Assembly: GCF_003966565.1 (NCBI RefSeq) | Contig: NZ_AP018718.1 | Location: 2,170,001-2,234,000 of the forward strand | Length of the DNA stretch: 64,000 nucleotides | Direction of reading: 5' to 3' | DNA from: Sulfuricystis multivorans | Lineage (GTDB): Bacteria; Pseudomonadota; Gammaproteobacteria; Burkholderiales; Rhodocyclaceae | In this document: positions 25,103-34,580 of the stretch, piece after piece | Position numbering within the stretch: the stretch's first letter is position 1 | How the letters are laid out: every line of letters begins with the position of its first letter | Translations under genes and position numbers: made by a program | The notes under the pieces: model-generated | Seen by the model: the letters and a program-made list of their open reading frames with translations, nothing else | Databases searched by the model: none | What the model was told of the DNA's origin: nothing

Positions 25103-26385
25103 TGCCACAGGACATCACCCGCGCCAGCCGCGACGAGATCGCGGCTTTGCAGCTCGAGCGCTTACAGGCCACCGTGAGACGGGTCTATGGGCGCGTACCC
25201 CACTACAAGGCGAAGTTCGATGCCGCCGGCGTGCATCCGGACGATCTGAAAACGCTCGACGATCTAGAGAAATTTCCTTTCACGACCAAGGAAGACCTGC
25301 GCCAGACCTATCCTTTCGGCATGTTCGCCGAGCCGCTGGAGAACATCGTTCGTCTGCACGCCTCTTCCGGCACCACCGGCAAGCCCACCGTCGTCGCCTA
25401 TACCCAGAAGGACATCGACACCTGGGCCGACATCATGGCGCGCTCGATTCGAGCGGCCGGCGGCACGAAGCGCGACATCATCCACATCACCCACGGCTAT
25501 GGGCTGTTCACCGGCGGTCTGGGAGTGCATTACGGCGCCGAACGGCTCGGCTGCACCGTCGTGCCCATCTCGGGCGGGCAGACCGAACGGCAGGTGCAAT
25601 TGATCCGCGACTTCGGCGCGACGATGATCGTCGGCACGCCGTCCTACGTGCTCAACATCGTCGATGAATTCGAGCGTCAGGGCCTCGATCCGCGCGCATC
25701 GTCCTTGCAGCGCGGCATCTTCGGCGCCGAGCCGTGGGGCGAAGAAATGCGCAAGGAGCTGGAGTCGCGCCTTGGCATCGTCGCGATGGACCTGTATGGC
25801 CTGTCCGAACTGATCGGCCCGGGCGTCGCTGCCGAATGCATCGAATCGCGCGACGGGCCGACGATCTGGGAAGACCACTTCTACCCGGAGATCATCGACC
25901 CGGAAACTGGCCGGGTGCTGCCCGACGGCGAGCCTGGCGAGCTGGTCTTCACTTCGCTCACCAAGGAAGCGCTGCCGGTGGTGCGTTACCGCACGCGGGA
26001 TCTGACGCGCCTGATGCCGCCGACGGCCAGGAGCTTCCGCCGCATCGGCAAGATCACCGGCCGCTCAGATGACATGCTGATCATCCGCGGCGTGAATGTC
26101 TTCCCCAGCCAGATCGAGGAATTGATCCTCAAGACGCCGGGGCTTGCGCCGCATTATCAGCTCGTGGTCTCGCGGCAAGGGCATCTCGACGACCTCACCG
26201 TGCGCGTCGAGCCGAAGCCGGAGCTGGCCGACGACGCTTTCCAGCGTGAAACCGTGGCGGGCGAATTGCGCCACCGCATCAAGGCGATGATCGGCATCAA
26301 CACGAAGATCGAGGTCCTCGACGTCGGCGCTGTAGCCCGTTCCGAAGGAAAGGCGAAGCGCATCGTCGATCTGAGGAAGGGATGA
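25099..26385 (+). CDS. paaK: phenylacetate-CoA ligase, copy 2
   Basis: A 428-residue paralogue of the 23112 gene, collinear with it throughout and sharing SSGTTGKPTVV, YGLSE and GRSDDMLIIRGVNVFPSQ. The start is ATG at 25099 or 25102, overlapping the toxin stop. It has diverged in the mid-section that contributes to the acyl pocket (TPSYVLNIVDEFERQ versus TPSYMLAIADEFERQ) and in the C-terminal lid, so the two may prefer different aryl acids. It is followed by a small membrane protein with an ATGA overlap. Confidence 0.93.
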   Translation: MMPQDITRASRDEIAALQLERLQATVRRVYGRVPHYKAKFDAAGVHPDDLKTLDDLEKFPFTTKEDLRQTYPFGMFAEPLENIVRLHASSGTTGKPTVVAYTQKDIDTWADIMARSIRAAGGTKRDIIHITHGYGLFTGGLGVHYGAERLGCTVVPISGGQTERQVQLIRDFGATMIVGTPSYVLNIVDEFERQGLDPRASSLQRGIFGAEPWGEEMRKELESRLGIVAMDLYGLSELIGPGVAAECIESRDGPTIWEDHFYPEIIDPETGRVLPDGEPGELVFTSLTKEALPVVRYRTRDLTRLMPPTARSFRRIGKITGRSDDMLIIRGVNVFPSQIEELILKTPGLAPHYQLVVSRQGHLDDLTVRVEPKPELADDAFQRETVAGELRHRIKAMIGINTKIEVLDVGAVARSEGKAKRIVDLRKG

Positions 26386-26606
26386 ACCCACATCACTGGC
26401 CCTGGACTTTCGTTTTCTTCACCCTCCTCGGCGTCCTGTGCGCCCTGGCTGGCATTGCCGTCTTCGCCGGCTGGCTCGAAGATGTCCATCCTCTGCTCGC
26501 CGACGAGATGGCCGGCTGGGGATTGATCGTTTCGGCGATCGCCTGTGTGCTCACCGGTGCCTTTCCGCTGGTGTTGCGGCGGCTTGCCGAACGCGAAGGC
26601 GCGTAA
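26382..26606 (+). CDS. small two-helix membrane protein of unknown function
   Basis: A 74-residue protein with two membrane segments, at about residues 8-30 and 44-66, joined by the acidic loop LEDVHPLLADE. Its ATG overlaps the paaK copy 2 stop (ATGA). No family recognised. Coupling suggests it goes with the ligase operon, for example in uptake, but this is only context. Confidence 0.65.
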   Translation: MNPHHWPWTFVFFTLLGVLCALAGIAVFAGWLEDVHPLLADEMAGWGLIVSAIACVLTGAFPLVLRRLAEREGA

Positions 26607-26655
26607 AACCGCCGTTTGACGGCACAATGTCCCTGTAATCATGCTTTCGCCATGG

Positions 26656-26686
26656 TTGCGGATGGGCACAATCGCGTCATCCGCAA
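26656..26686. repeat. perfect 9-bp inverted repeat
   Basis: TTGCGGATG (26656-26664) and CATCCGCAA (26678-26686) with a 13-base spacer, between the small membrane protein and the FimV-like gene. It is followed by TTTCC. It could be a terminator of the ligase operon or an operator for the next gene. Confidence 0.5.
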
Positions 26687-26707
26687 TTTCCGCGAGCGAC
26701 CGCAATC

Positions 26708-27799
26708 TTGAGCCGACCTGCGCGCCACCTGCGTAAGAAAATTCTCGCCGGCTTTCTCTTCGTCTGGCCGTGCTGGGTTTTCGCCCAACCGCCTGCCGCC
26801 CCGTCAGCACCGGCGGACGCCGTGCGCACCATCTCCGATGAGGCGTTCCAGCGCTGGATCAAGGAGGACACCCAGGTCGTCCAGGGCATTCTGACGGGTC
26901 TGACGCACATCGACGCCCTGCTCGCCGACATCGAGCGCATGGTCCGGCATTTGCCCGATCTCGGCGCAATGCCGAAACCTGCGCCGGCACCTCCACCTGT
27001 CGTGGTCGAGAAAACCGTCGTCAAGGAAGTAGAAGTGCCCGGGCCTCTCGGCGGTTGGATGCCGACACTTTCCGGTGCCGCCCTGCTTGCGCTGCTGGCA
27101 TTCTGGTTGGGCAGGAAGCAGGCCGCGAAGTCAGCGCCGACGATGGCAAAGGCAAAGATTGCCGAGCCAGCTGCAGCATCAGCAGTGGCAAAGAGGGGCA
27201 TGCCACCCGCCCCGCCGCCTGCCATCCCTCAGGAATCCCCGGCCCAGCGCGCGGCAAGCACTCCGACTCCGACGCCATCCGCGCCAGCAGCACCTGCACC
27301 GACCCTGGTCCAGCCGGTGCCGACGTCGGTCGAGCCCGTGCCGTCCTCGATCGAGGCAACGCCCGCCGAAGAAACGGATCAGGCCATCGAGCTCGCCGAG
27401 GTCATGCTTTCGATGGGCCTGGGCCATGGCGCGGTGCAGACGCTGACCGAGCAGATCCGCAACGAACCGAAACAGGCGCTGCGGCACTGGCTGAAGCTGC
27501 TCGAAATCTATCGCAGGAATGGCCAGCAGGCGGAATTCGAGCGCTCGGCGGAGGAATTGCGCCTGCATTTCAACGTCCGTCCCGAGGACTGGCATCCGCA
27601 GGGCATTCAGCAGACGCTGGAAAATTTCCCGCACATCGCCAAGCGGCTCACCGAGCTGTGGGGCACAGCCGACTGCCTCGTCTATATGCAGAATCTGCTC
27701 GCCGACAACCGGGGCGGCGCACGCTCGGGCTTTCCGCAGCCGGTCGCCGAAGAGCTATTGATGTTGATCGCCGTGATGCGCGCGGCTTATTTCGGCTAG
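26708..27799 (+). CDS. FimV-like membrane protein with C-terminal TPR region
   Basis: A 363-residue protein whose only plausible start is TTG at 26708, which would give a signal peptide ending VFAQ. A periplasmic/linker part with a short helical segment precedes a membrane span at about residues 118-137 ([15 protein letters not shown]). Then come a long Pro/Ala-rich linker (about 155-215) and a helical region (220-330) resembling FimV/TPR repeats ([21 protein letters not shown]). FimV-type proteins organise polar pili. The start is uncertain because no ribosome site is visible. Its TAG stop shares CTAG with the stop of the convergent nif3 gene. Confidence 0.65.
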   Translation: MSRPARHLRKKILAGFLFVWPCWVFAQPPAAPSAPADAVRTISDEAFQRWIKEDTQVVQGILTGLTHIDALLADIERMVRHLPDLGAMPKPAPAPPPVVVEKTVVKEVEVPGPLGGWMPTLSGAALLALLAFWLGRKQAAKSAPTMAKAKIAEPAAASAVAKRGMPPAPPPAIPQESPAQRAASTPTPTPSAPAAPAPTLVQPVPTSVEPVPSSIEATPAEETDQAIELAEVMLSMGLGHGAVQTLTEQIRNEPKQALRHWLKLLEIYRRNGQQAEFERSAEELRLHFNVRPEDWHPQGIQQTLENFPHIAKRLTELWGTADCLVYMQNLLADNRGGARSGFPQPVAEELLMLIAVMRAAYFG

Positions 27800-28542
27800 A
27801 CCGGATTGTCGATCTCGACGAACTCGCACTCGAGGCCGAAACGCTCGGCCAGATGACGGCCCAACGCCATCACGCCATAACGCTCCGTCGCATGATGGCC
27901 GGCCGCGAGGTAAGCAACACCACTTTCGCGCGCCAGATGCACGCTGTGTTCGGAAATCTCGCCTGACAGAAAAAGATCGGCACCGGCGGCAATGGCCGCT
28001 TCGAACCAATCCTGGGCACCGCCACTGCACCAGGCGACGGTGCGCACCTCTTGCGCCGCCTCACCGATCATGAGCGGCGCACGCCCCAGCGCACGCGCCA
28101 CTTGCGCGGCGAGGTCCGCGGCGAAACTCGGCGCTGGCAGCACGGCACGACAGCCCAGCTCCTGCGCGCCGAAATGCCCGTCGATCGTCCAACCGAAGCG
28201 CAAGGCGAGCTGGGCGTTGTTGCCGACCTCGGGATGGGCATCGAGCGGCAGGTGATAGGCAATCAGATTGATGTCGTGCGCGAGCAGGCGCTTTAGGCGC
28301 TCTTTGCGAAAGCCGGTGATGCGGCCGTCCTCGCCCTTCCAGAACCAGCCGTGATGCACGAGCAGCGCATCGGCGCCGCGTTCGATCGCCGCCTCGATCA
28401 GCGCCAGGTTCGCGGTGACGCCGCAGACGACGCGCCGGATCTCCTCACGTCCTTCCACTTGCAAGCCGTTTGGGCAATAATCGCGAAAGCGCTCCACCGC
28501 CAGCATGCCATTCAGATAATCCGTCAATTCCTCGCGTCGCAT
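27796..28542 (-). CDS. Nif3/YbgI-family dinuclear-metal protein
   Basis: A 248-residue protein. The family metal ligands are visible: LLVHHGWFW near residue 62, Asp in HLPLDAH near 98, and the C-terminal [11 protein letters not shown] near 220. GGAGGTGA lies eight bases before the ATG at 28542 and fixes the start. Nif3-like proteins form hexamers and have been called GTP cyclohydrolase-like, but their function is uncertain. The segment AVLPAPSF is encoded by a dispersed-repeat copy. The gene is divergent from htrA with only 13 bases between start codons. Confidence 0.88.
   Translation of the reverse strand: MRREELTDYLNGMLAVERFRDYCPNGLQVEGREEIRRVVCGVTANLALIEAAIERGADALLVHHGWFWKGEDGRITGFRKERLKRLLAHDINLIAYHLPLDAHPEVGNNAQLALRFGWTIDGHFGAQELGCRAVLPAPSFAADLAAQVARALGRAPLMIGEAAQEVRTVAWCSGGAQDWFEAAIAAGADLFLSGEISEHSVHLARESGVAYLAAGHHATERYGVMALGRHLAERFGLECEFVEIDNPV
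28126..28147 (+). repeat. dispersed repeat, short form, inside nif3
   Basis: ACTCGGCGCTGG, CAGC, ACGGCA. Its 20-base core is identical to the intergenic copy at 131. It is read on the opposite strand as AVLPAPS. Confidence 0.68.
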
Positions 28543-28555
28543 AGCGATCACCTCC

Positions 28556-29713
28556 ATGTTCATCAAACGATTGTGGCTCATTTTCGCCCAGACCGTGACG
28601 ATCAGCGTCGCGGCGCTGTTCGTCGTGCAAACCCTGAAGCCGGAATGGCTAAGCTTTCGGCCCGGTATCGGCCGACCGCAGGTGGTCGCGATCCAGCAAG
28701 CGAGGGAAGAGGATGCGAAGCGCGTGACCACCAGCTTTGCCGAGGCAGCACGTGCTGCGTTGCCTACGGTCGTGCATATTTTTACCAGCCAGGAGGTTCG
28801 CCAGCCGCCGTTTTCCGACGATCCGCTGTTTCGCCGCTTCTTCGGCGACCGCTTCGGCGGCGAGCCGCAGCGCCAGTCGGGGCTGGGCAGTGGCGTCGTC
28901 GTATCGGCAGACGGCTTCGTGCTGACCAACAACCATGTCGTCGAATCCGCCGATGCAATCGAGGTTGCGCTACTGGATGGCCGCAAATTCGAAGCGCGGC
29001 TGGTCGGCGCCGATCCGGAATCGGATCTCGCGGTGCTGAAGATCTCCAGCGACAAACCGCTGACGCCGATCACCTTCGCCCCGCCGAATACGCTGCACGT
29101 CGGCGACGTGGTGCTGGCGATCGGCAACCCGTTCGGTGTCGGTCAGACCGTCACCCACGGCATCGTTTCGGCGCTCGGCCGCACGCATCTGGGCATCAAC
29201 ACCTTCGAGGATTTCATCCAGACCGATGCGGCGATCAACCCCGGCAACTCGGGCGGCGCGCTGGTCGATAGCAATGGCCGGCTGGTGGGCATCAATACCG
29301 CGATCTTCTCGCAAAGCGGCGGCTCGATGGGTATCGGTTTCGCGATTCCGGTCTCGCTGGCGAAAAACGTCATGGAACAGATCGTCAAGACCGGGACGGT
29401 GACGCGCGGCTGGATCGGCGTCGAAGTGCAGGACATGACTCCGGAACTGGCCGAATCTTTTGGCGTGAAGGGTGAGGAAGGTGCGCTGATCGCCGGCGTG
29501 ATGCGCAATGGCCCGGCCGACAAGGCAGGCGTACGCCCCGGCGACATCTTGCTCTCGGTTGCCGGCAAGCCGGTCAAGGATGCGCAGGTGATGCTGGAGC
29601 TGATTGCCGCCCTGCCACCGGGAGAAAAGGCGAAATTCGGCCTGCTGCGCGAGGGCAAGCCGATCGAGGTGGAAATCGCGATCGGCAAGCGCCCCCAACC
29701 GCCGCGACAATGA
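28556..29713 (+). CDS. HtrA/DegS-type periplasmic serine protease
   Basis: A 385-residue protein with an N-terminal signal anchor (residues 7-26), a trypsin-like domain with the triad His127, Asp157 and Ser232 (in NPGNSGGAL), and one PDZ domain (about 270-375). The single PDZ and uncleaved anchor match DegS rather than DegP/DegQ. It would degrade or sense misfolded envelope proteins. No ribosome site precedes the ATG at 28556, because the 13-base gap to nif3 is filled by the nif3 ribosome site. Its TGA shares TGATCA with the convergent tatC stop. Confidence 0.9.
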   Translation: MFIKRLWLIFAQTVTISVAALFVVQTLKPEWLSFRPGIGRPQVVAIQQAREEDAKRVTTSFAEAARAALPTVVHIFTSQEVRQPPFSDDPLFRRFFGDRFGGEPQRQSGLGSGVVVSADGFVLTNNHVVESADAIEVALLDGRKFEARLVGADPESDLAVLKISSDKPLTPITFAPPNTLHVGDVVLAIGNPFGVGQTVTHGIVSALGRTHLGINTFEDFIQTDAAINPGNSGGALVDSNGRLVGINTAIFSQSGGSMGIGFAIPVSLAKNVMEQIVKTGTVTRGWIGVEVQDMTPELAESFGVKGEEGALIAGVMRNGPADKAGVRPGDILLSVAGKPVKDAQVMLELIAALPPGEKAKFGLLREGKPIEVEIAIGKRPQPPRQ

Positions 29714-30547
29714 TCAATCCGGTCTGCTCCGATTAGCGGCGGATTCCGCCTCCGCCTTGTCGAGCTCGGCATCCATCGCCGCCTCGTCGAGGGGCCGCAA
29801 AGCCTGGCCCTCAGCCGGTTTCTCCTCGTTCTCCGGCTTGCCGATGATACGCGCGAAGACGATACCAAGCTCATAGAGCAGCCACATCGGCACGGCGAGC
29901 ATGAACTGCGAGAGCACGTCCGGCGGGGTGAAGATCGCGCCGACGACGAAGCAGCCGACGATCACATACGGCCGGATCTCCTTCAGTTTGTCGATGCTCA
30001 CCAACCCGACGCGCACCAGCACGATGACCACCACCGGCACCTCGAAGGTCACGCCGAAAGCGAGGAAAGTCGTCAGCACGAACGACAGATACTTGTCGAT
30101 GTCGGTCATCACCGCGACGCCTTCCGGCGCGAACTTGTTGATGAAGCCGAACACGGTCGGAAAAACGATGAAATAGGCGAAGCTCATGCCGATGAAAAAC
30201 AGCACGACGCTGGCGAGCAGCAACGGCAGCGCAAGCTTCTTCTCGTGTTGGTAGAGCCCTGGCGCGACGAAGGCCCAGGCCTGGTAGAGCACATAGGGCA
30301 GTGCGATCAGGAAGGCGACCATCAGGGTCACCTTCATCGGCACGAAGAAGGCACCGGCGACGTCGGTAGCGATCATGTGGCCACCTTCCGGCAGTGCGGC
30401 GAGCATCGGCGCGGCCAGCAGCGTGTAGATGTCACGCGCCCAATTGACGAGGGCGAGAAAGACGATACCCACCGCGATCAGCGCGCGGATCAGCCGGTCG
30501 CGCAGTTCGACCAGGTGAGAGATGAAGGTTTCCTGGCTGTCTTCCAT
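29714..30547 (-). CDS. tatC: Sec-independent translocase subunit TatC
   Basis: A 277-residue protein with six membrane segments, a conserved start (FISHLVELRDRLIRA) and the central FVAPGLYQHEK loop. TatC recognises twin-arginine signals. It overlaps tatB by one base (TGATG) and carries an acidic C-terminal tail of about 35 residues beyond the last span. Confidence 0.95.
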   Translation of the reverse strand: MEDSQETFISHLVELRDRLIRALIAVGIVFLALVNWARDIYTLLAAPMLAALPEGGHMIATDVAGAFFVPMKVTLMVAFLIALPYVLYQAWAFVAPGLYQHEKKLALPLLLASVVLFFIGMSFAYFIVFPTVFGFINKFAPEGVAVMTDIDKYLSFVLTTFLAFGVTFEVPVVVIVLVRVGLVSIDKLKEIRPYVIVGCFVVGAIFTPPDVLSQFMLAVPMWLLYELGIVFARIIGKPENEEKPAEGQALRPLDEAAMDAELDKAEAESAANRSRPD

Positions 30548-30954
30548 CAGGCGGCCGGGGGCGTTCTCGGCGTATCGCTCGCTGTCGTCGGGACGGACGA
30601 TTCGGCGGGCAAGGGCGGTGTGAAGGGTTTCGCGGCCTCGACCGAGGCATCGACCGCGTTCTTGGCGGCCGAATCGAGGATCGACTGATTGAGCTCGGTT
30701 TCGACCGTTTTCAGCTGCTCATTGACCTGCCGTTCGAGTGAACGCGCCTGCTCCGCCACCTGGGCCTGCAGCCGCTTCAGGTCTTCGATCTGCATCTCAC
30801 GGCTGATGTCGTTTTTCACATCGCTGACATAGCGCTGCAGGCGGCCCAGCAGATGGCCGACGGTGCGGGCCACACGGGGCAGACGCTCCGGCCCGATGAC
30901 GATCAGCCCCACCAGGGCGATCACCATCAGCTCGGAAAAACCGATATCGAACAC
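30547..30954 (-). CDS. tatB: Sec-independent translocase subunit TatB
   Basis: A 135-residue protein with one N-terminal span (MFDIGFSELMVIALVGLIVI), the GPERLP hinge, a long amphipathic helix (30-95) and a Pro/Thr-rich tail. It forms the receptor complex with TatC. The gap to tatA (30955-31011) contains a dispersed-repeat copy. Confidence 0.95.
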   Translation of the reverse strand: MFDIGFSELMVIALVGLIVIGPERLPRVARTVGHLLGRLQRYVSDVKNDISREMQIEDLKRLQAQVAEQARSLERQVNEQLKTVETELNQSILDSAAKNAVDASVEAAKPFTPPLPAESSVPTTASDTPRTPPAA

Positions 30955-30977
30955 GGCGTCGGTTTGGAAAAGCCGAA

Positions 30978-30999
30978 AATCGGCGCTGGCGAGACGGCA
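30978..30999 (+). repeat. dispersed repeat, short form, between tatA and tatB
   Basis: AATCGGCGCTGG, CGAG, ACGGCA. The 20-base core is identical to the copies in soeA and the cyclodeaminase gene. Confidence 0.72.
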
Positions 31000-31011
31000 G
31001 GCGTGGCGCCG

Positions 31012-31230
31012 TTAGGACTTGCTCTGTTCCTTGTGCGCCTCGCCCTCGATCGTGGTGCCGGCCTGCTCGATCGGTTTCGGCGCTTCAGAGGTGCCTTCTT
31101 TCATGCCTTCCTTGAAGCCCTTGACCGCACCGCCCAGATCCTGGCCGATGTTGCGCAGTTTCTTGGTGCCGAAAACCAGCATCACGATGACCAGAACGAT
31201 CAACCAGTGCCAAATACTCCAGGTTCCCAT
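31012..31230 (-). CDS. tatA: Sec-independent translocase subunit TatA
   Basis: A 72-residue protein with one span ([15 protein letters not shown]), the [10 protein letters not shown] hinge and an amphipathic helix with a charged tail. The ATG at 31230 follows GAGAGAATC. It forms the Tat pore and is first of the tatABC run behind hinT. Confidence 0.95.
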   Translation of the reverse strand: MGTWSIWHWLIVLVIVMLVFGTKKLRNIGQDLGGAVKGFKEGMKEGTSEAPKPIEQAGTTIEGEAHKEQSKS

Positions 31231-31246
31231 GATTCTCTCCTTCGAT

Positions 31247-31600
31247 TCATTTGCGCGGCAGCATCGGGCCCAGAGGTTCGGGGCCCCCGACGACATGGAC
31301 GTGGAGATGATACACCTCCTGCCGACCAATCCTGCCGGTGTTCACGAGGGTGCGGAAGCCATCCGTCAACCCCTGGCTTCTCGCCAGGTCTCCGAGCTTG
31401 GCGAACAGCTTGCCCAAAAGCGGCGCATCGTCCATCGTGGCCTCGGCGAGCGAGGCGATGTGTCGTTTCGGGATCACCATGAAATGCACCGGCGCCTGTG
31501 GGTGGATGTCGTGGAAGGCAAGGATGTCTTCGTCCTCATAGACTTTCTTGCAGGGAATTTCGCCCCGCACGATCTTACAGAAGATGCAGTCGTTGCTCAT
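31247..31600 (-). CDS. hinT: HinT-type histidine-triad nucleotide hydrolase
   Basis: A 117-residue HIT protein with CIFCKI near the start and the triad HLHVHVVGG near residue 98. HinT hydrolyses adenosine phosphoramidates. It follows hisE by one base and precedes tatA, the usual betaproteobacterial order. Full length. Confidence 0.94.
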   Translation of the reverse strand: MSNDCIFCKIVRGEIPCKKVYEDEDILAFHDIHPQAPVHFMVIPKRHIASLAEATMDDAPLLGKLFAKLGDLARSQGLTDGFRTLVNTGRIGRQEVYHLHVHVVGGPEPLGPMLPRK

Positions 31601-31601
31601 T

Positions 31602-31925
31602 TCATTTCTCCCGGCTAGCTTTCTCGTCGATCCCGGAAATGCCCTCGCGGCGGCGGAATTCGGCCATCACGTCATCGACCGAGAGGCCGAAGTGAGTCAG
31701 AAGCACCAGGCTGTGGAACCACAGGTCACAAGCCTCGCGCACCAGGTGCAGCCGGTCACCGTCCTTGGCCGCCATGATGGTTTCGGCGGCTTCTTCGGCG
31801 ACTTTCTTACAGATCGCGTCAGTGCCCTTGGCATAGAGGCTGGCGACGTAGGAACCATCGGGTGCCGCGTTTTTGCGCGCTTCCAGGGTTTGCTGCACGC
31901 GATGGATGACTTCGAGATCGATCAC
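31602..31925 (-). CDS. hisE: phosphoribosyl-ATP diphosphatase
   Basis: A 107-residue MazG-like protein with the metal-binding EEAAET motif near residue 43. It hydrolyses PR-ATP in step two of histidine synthesis. The start is GTG at 31925 with GGAG upstream, overlapping the hisI stop (GTGA). Confidence 0.94.
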   Translation of the reverse strand: MIDLEVIHRVQQTLEARKNAAPDGSYVASLYAKGTDAICKKVAEEAAETIMAAKDGDRLHLVREACDLWFHSLVLLTHFGLSVDDVMAEFRRREGISGIDEKASREK

Positions 31926-32308
31926 TGGTAAATCTCCTTGGGGTCTTTCAGCACCGGCTCGACCGGCGTCCAGCAGCCCTCTTCGAGCCGTTGGAAGAAG
32001 CAGCTCTTGCGCCCGGTGTGGCAAGCAATGCCGCCCATCTGCTCGACTTTCAAGAGCACCACGTCGTTGTCGCAATCGGTGCGAATCTCGACCACTCTCT
32101 GGAAGTGGCCGGATTCCTCACCCTTGTGCCAGAGCTTGCGGCGCGAGCGCGACCAATAGATGGCCTCACCCGTCGCGGCGGTCTTTTCCAGCGCCTCGCG
32201 GTTCATCCAGGCAAACATCAGCACCTCGCCGCTTTCGGCGTCCTGAGCGATCACCGGCACGAGGCCCTGATCGTCCCACTCGATTTCATTCAACCACTTG
32301 CAGGTCAC
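31922..32308 (-). CDS. hisI: phosphoribosyl-AMP cyclohydrolase
   Basis: A 128-residue protein with [24 protein letters not shown] and CHTGRKSCF, the metal and substrate residues of HisI. The GTG start at 32308 has GAGG seven bases upstream. hisI and hisE are separate genes here, not fused as in enterobacteria. Confidence 0.94.
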   Translation of the reverse strand: MTCKWLNEIEWDDQGLVPVIAQDAESGEVLMFAWMNREALEKTAATGEAIYWSRSRRKLWHKGEESGHFQRVVEIRTDCDNDVVLLKVEQMGGIACHTGRKSCFFQRLEEGCWTPVEPVLKDPKEIYQ

Positions 32309-32325
32309 CGTCTCACCTCGCTGTG

Positions 32326-32371
32326 CGGCCTACAGCCGCATCTCCATATTACGGCCTACAGCCGCACCTCT
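32326..32371. repeat. tandem duplication of the hisF 3' end
   Basis: A 20-base segment that includes the hisF stop (32352-32371) recurs at 32326-32345 with two mismatches, period 26. Each copy contains TGCGGC-CTACA-GCCGCA-type inverted arms, so both can form small hairpins between hisF and hisI. Confidence 0.6.
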
Positions 32372-33114
32372 ATTCCTTGGGCGCGCATGAATTCCTTGGC
32401 CTGCCGTACCGTGTATTCGCCGTAGTGGAAGATGCTGGCGGCGAGCACGGCATCGGCCCGGCCGATGGTCACGCCGTCGGCCAGATGTTGCAGGTTGCCG
32501 ACGCCGCCGCTGGCGATGATCGGGACCGGCACCGCATCGGCCACTGCGCGGGTCAATTCCAGATCGAAACCGTTCTTCGTGCCGTCGCGGTCCATGCTGG
32601 TGAGCAGAATCTCGCCCGCACCCAGGGCCGCCACCTGCCTGGCCCATTCGATCGCGTCCAGATGCGTGTTGTTGCGCCCGCCATGCGTGAACACCTCCCA
32701 CTTGCCCGGCGCGGTCTCTTTGGCGTCGATGGCGACGACGATGCACTGGCTGCCAACCTTTGCGGCGGCATCGGCGACGAGCTGGGGGGTCTTCACTGCG
32801 GCGGTGTTGATACTCACCTTGTCGGCGCCGGCATTCAACAGCCGCCGCACGTCCTCGACCTTGCGCACCCCGCCACCGACGGTGAGCGGAATGAACACCT
32901 GGGAGGCTACGGCTTCGACGATATGGAGGATGATGTCGCGCTGATCGGAACTCGCGGTAATGTCGAGGAAGGTGATCTCGTCCGCTCCCTGCTCATCATA
33001 ACGGCGTGCGATCTCGACCGGATCGCCGGCGTCGCGCAAACTGATGAAATTGACGCCTTTGACGACTCGACCGGCATTGACGTCGAGGCAGGGAATGATG
33101 CGTTTGGCGAGCAT
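32356..33114 (-). CDS. hisF: imidazole glycerol phosphate synthase, cyclase subunit
   Basis: A 252-residue TIM barrel. Catalytic Asp lies in [12 protein letters not shown] (near residue 11) and in VAIDAKE (near 130), with the phosphate loops TVGGGV and ASGGVG. It makes IGP and AICAR with HisH. The gap to hisA holds a dispersed-repeat copy. Confidence 0.96.
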   Translation of the reverse strand: MLAKRIIPCLDVNAGRVVKGVNFISLRDAGDPVEIARRYDEQGADEITFLDITASSDQRDIILHIVEAVASQVFIPLTVGGGVRKVEDVRRLLNAGADKVSINTAAVKTPQLVADAAAKVGSQCIVVAIDAKETAPGKWEVFTHGGRNNTHLDAIEWARQVAALGAGEILLTSMDRDGTKNGFDLELTRAVADAVPVPIIASGGVGNLQHLADGVTIGRADAVLAASIFHYGEYTVRQAKEFMRAQGIEVRL

Positions 33115-33119
33115 GGAAG

Positions 33120-33141
33120 GGTCGGCGCTGGAAAGACGGCA
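33120..33141 (+). repeat. dispersed repeat, short form, between hisA and hisF
   Basis: GGTCGGCGCTGG, AAAG, ACGGCA. It lies in the 39-base gap just upstream of the hisF start. Confidence 0.65.
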
Positions 33142-33153
33142 ATCAGCGGTGGT

Positions 33154-33897
33154 TCATTGCGCGGCACACTTGTCCGCTTCGGCCTGCGCCGCGCGGAAAT
33201 CGAGCTTGCCTTCGTAGATCGCGCGGCCGGTGATCGCGCCCATGATGCCCTCCTCGGCCACCGCGCACAGCGCTTCGATGTCATCGAGGCTGGAAATGCC
33301 GCCGCTGGCGATCACCGGAATCCTCAATGCCCGGGCAAGTTTGACGGTGGCGTCGATGTTCGGCCCGGTGAGCATGCCATCGCGACCGATGTCGGTGTAA
33401 ATCACCGCTTCGACGCCATAGTCCTCGAATTTGCGCGCCAGATCGATCACGTCGTGACCGGTCATCTTCGACCAGCCATCGACGGCCACCTTGCCGTCCT
33501 TGGCATCCAGACCGACGATGATGTGGCCGGGAAAGGCCACGCAGGCGTCGTGCAGGAAGCCGGGATTCTTCACCGCCGCGGTGCCGATGATGATGTAGCG
33601 GATGCCGTCGTCGAGACAGCGCTCGATGGTGTCGAGATCGCGGATGCCACCGCCCAACTGCACCGGAATCTCGTCGCCGACTTCCTTCAGGATCGCCTTG
33701 ATCGCCGATTCGTTTTTCGGCTTGCCGGCAAACGCGCCATTGAGATCGACGAGGTGGAGTCGACGCGCGCCTTGCTCGATCCAGTGGCGCGCCATCGCCG
33801 CCGGATCTTCGGAAAACACCGTGGCATCCTCCATGACGCCTTGTTTGAGGCGCACGCAGTGTCCGTCCTTCAGATCGATCGCGGGTATCAGCAACAT
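33154..33897 (-). CDS. hisA: ProFAR isomerase
   Basis: A 247-residue TIM barrel related to HisF, with catalytic Asp in [13 protein letters not shown] and in TDIGRDGM, and phosphate loops QLGGGI and ASGGIS. It isomerises ProFAR in histidine synthesis. It follows hisH by 19 bases. Confidence 0.96.
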   Translation of the reverse strand: MLLIPAIDLKDGHCVRLKQGVMEDATVFSEDPAAMARHWIEQGARRLHLVDLNGAFAGKPKNESAIKAILKEVGDEIPVQLGGGIRDLDTIERCLDDGIRYIIIGTAAVKNPGFLHDACVAFPGHIIVGLDAKDGKVAVDGWSKMTGHDVIDLARKFEDYGVEAVIYTDIGRDGMLTGPNIDATVKLARALRIPVIASGGISSLDDIEALCAVAEEGIMGAITGRAIYEGKLDFRAAQAEADKCAAQ

Positions 33898-33916
33898 GAT
33901 GGAACTCGTTGGAAAA

Positions 33917-34558
33917 TCAGGGATTCCAGGACATGAAATTTTCGAGCAGCTTCAAGCCGGCAGTCGCACTTTTTTCCGGGTGGAACTGCACGGCAAAAAT
34001 GTTAGCGCGCGCGCAGGCGCTGGTAAATGTGATGCCGTAATGCGTCGCCCCAATGATCAATTCGGGGATTGCCGGCTCGACATAGTAACTGTGCACGAAA
34101 TAAAAGCGCGTGCCGTCGGCAATGCCACCCCAGAGCGGATGCGGCGCCATCTGCTGCACCTCGTTCCAGCCCATGTGCGGCACCTTCAGGCGCGCGCCCG
34201 CCGCATCGAAGAGCGCCGCTTCCGGGAAACGGCGCACCTGGCCAGGGAAAATTCCCAGACCGGCGACATCCCCTTCCTCGCTGTGTTCGAACAACATCTG
34301 CAGGCCGATGCAGATGCCGAGGAAGGGCTTGCCGACAGCGGCGGCTTCCTTGACGGCGACGTCGAGCCCGCGCGCCGCAAGCTCGCGCATGCAATCGGGC
34401 ATCGCGCCCTGGCCAGGCACGATGATGCGGCCGGCTGCGGCCACCAGTTTCGGATCGGCGCTGACGAGCACACGAGCCTTTGGTGCTACGTGCTCGACGG
34501 CCTTCGCCACCGAACGCAGGTTACCCATGCCGTAATCGACGATTGCGACGGTTTTCAT
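33917..34558 (-). CDS. hisH: imidazole glycerol phosphate synthase, glutaminase subunit
   Basis: A 213-residue class I amidotransferase with the nucleophile in [10 protein letters not shown] near residue 81 and the His/Glu pair in FHPEKS near 193. The ATG at 34558 begins [13 protein letters not shown]. It supplies ammonia to HisF. Confidence 0.96.
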   Translation of the reverse strand: MKTVAIVDYGMGNLRSVAKAVEHVAPKARVLVSADPKLVAAAGRIIVPGQGAMPDCMRELAARGLDVAVKEAAAVGKPFLGICIGLQMLFEHSEEGDVAGLGIFPGQVRRFPEAALFDAAGARLKVPHMGWNEVQQMAPHPLWGGIADGTRFYFVHSYYVEPAIPELIIGATHYGITFTSACARANIFAVQFHPEKSATAGLKLLENFMSWNP

Positions 34559-34580
34559 CGGCGGGATGGCAGAAACGGAC

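Noticed and set aside
26326-26342. Possible repeat copy near the end of the second ligase (GTCGGCGCTG)
   Set aside because: It lacks the rest of the motif, and the paralogue encodes similar residues (VGAIERS against VGAVARS) without the repeat.
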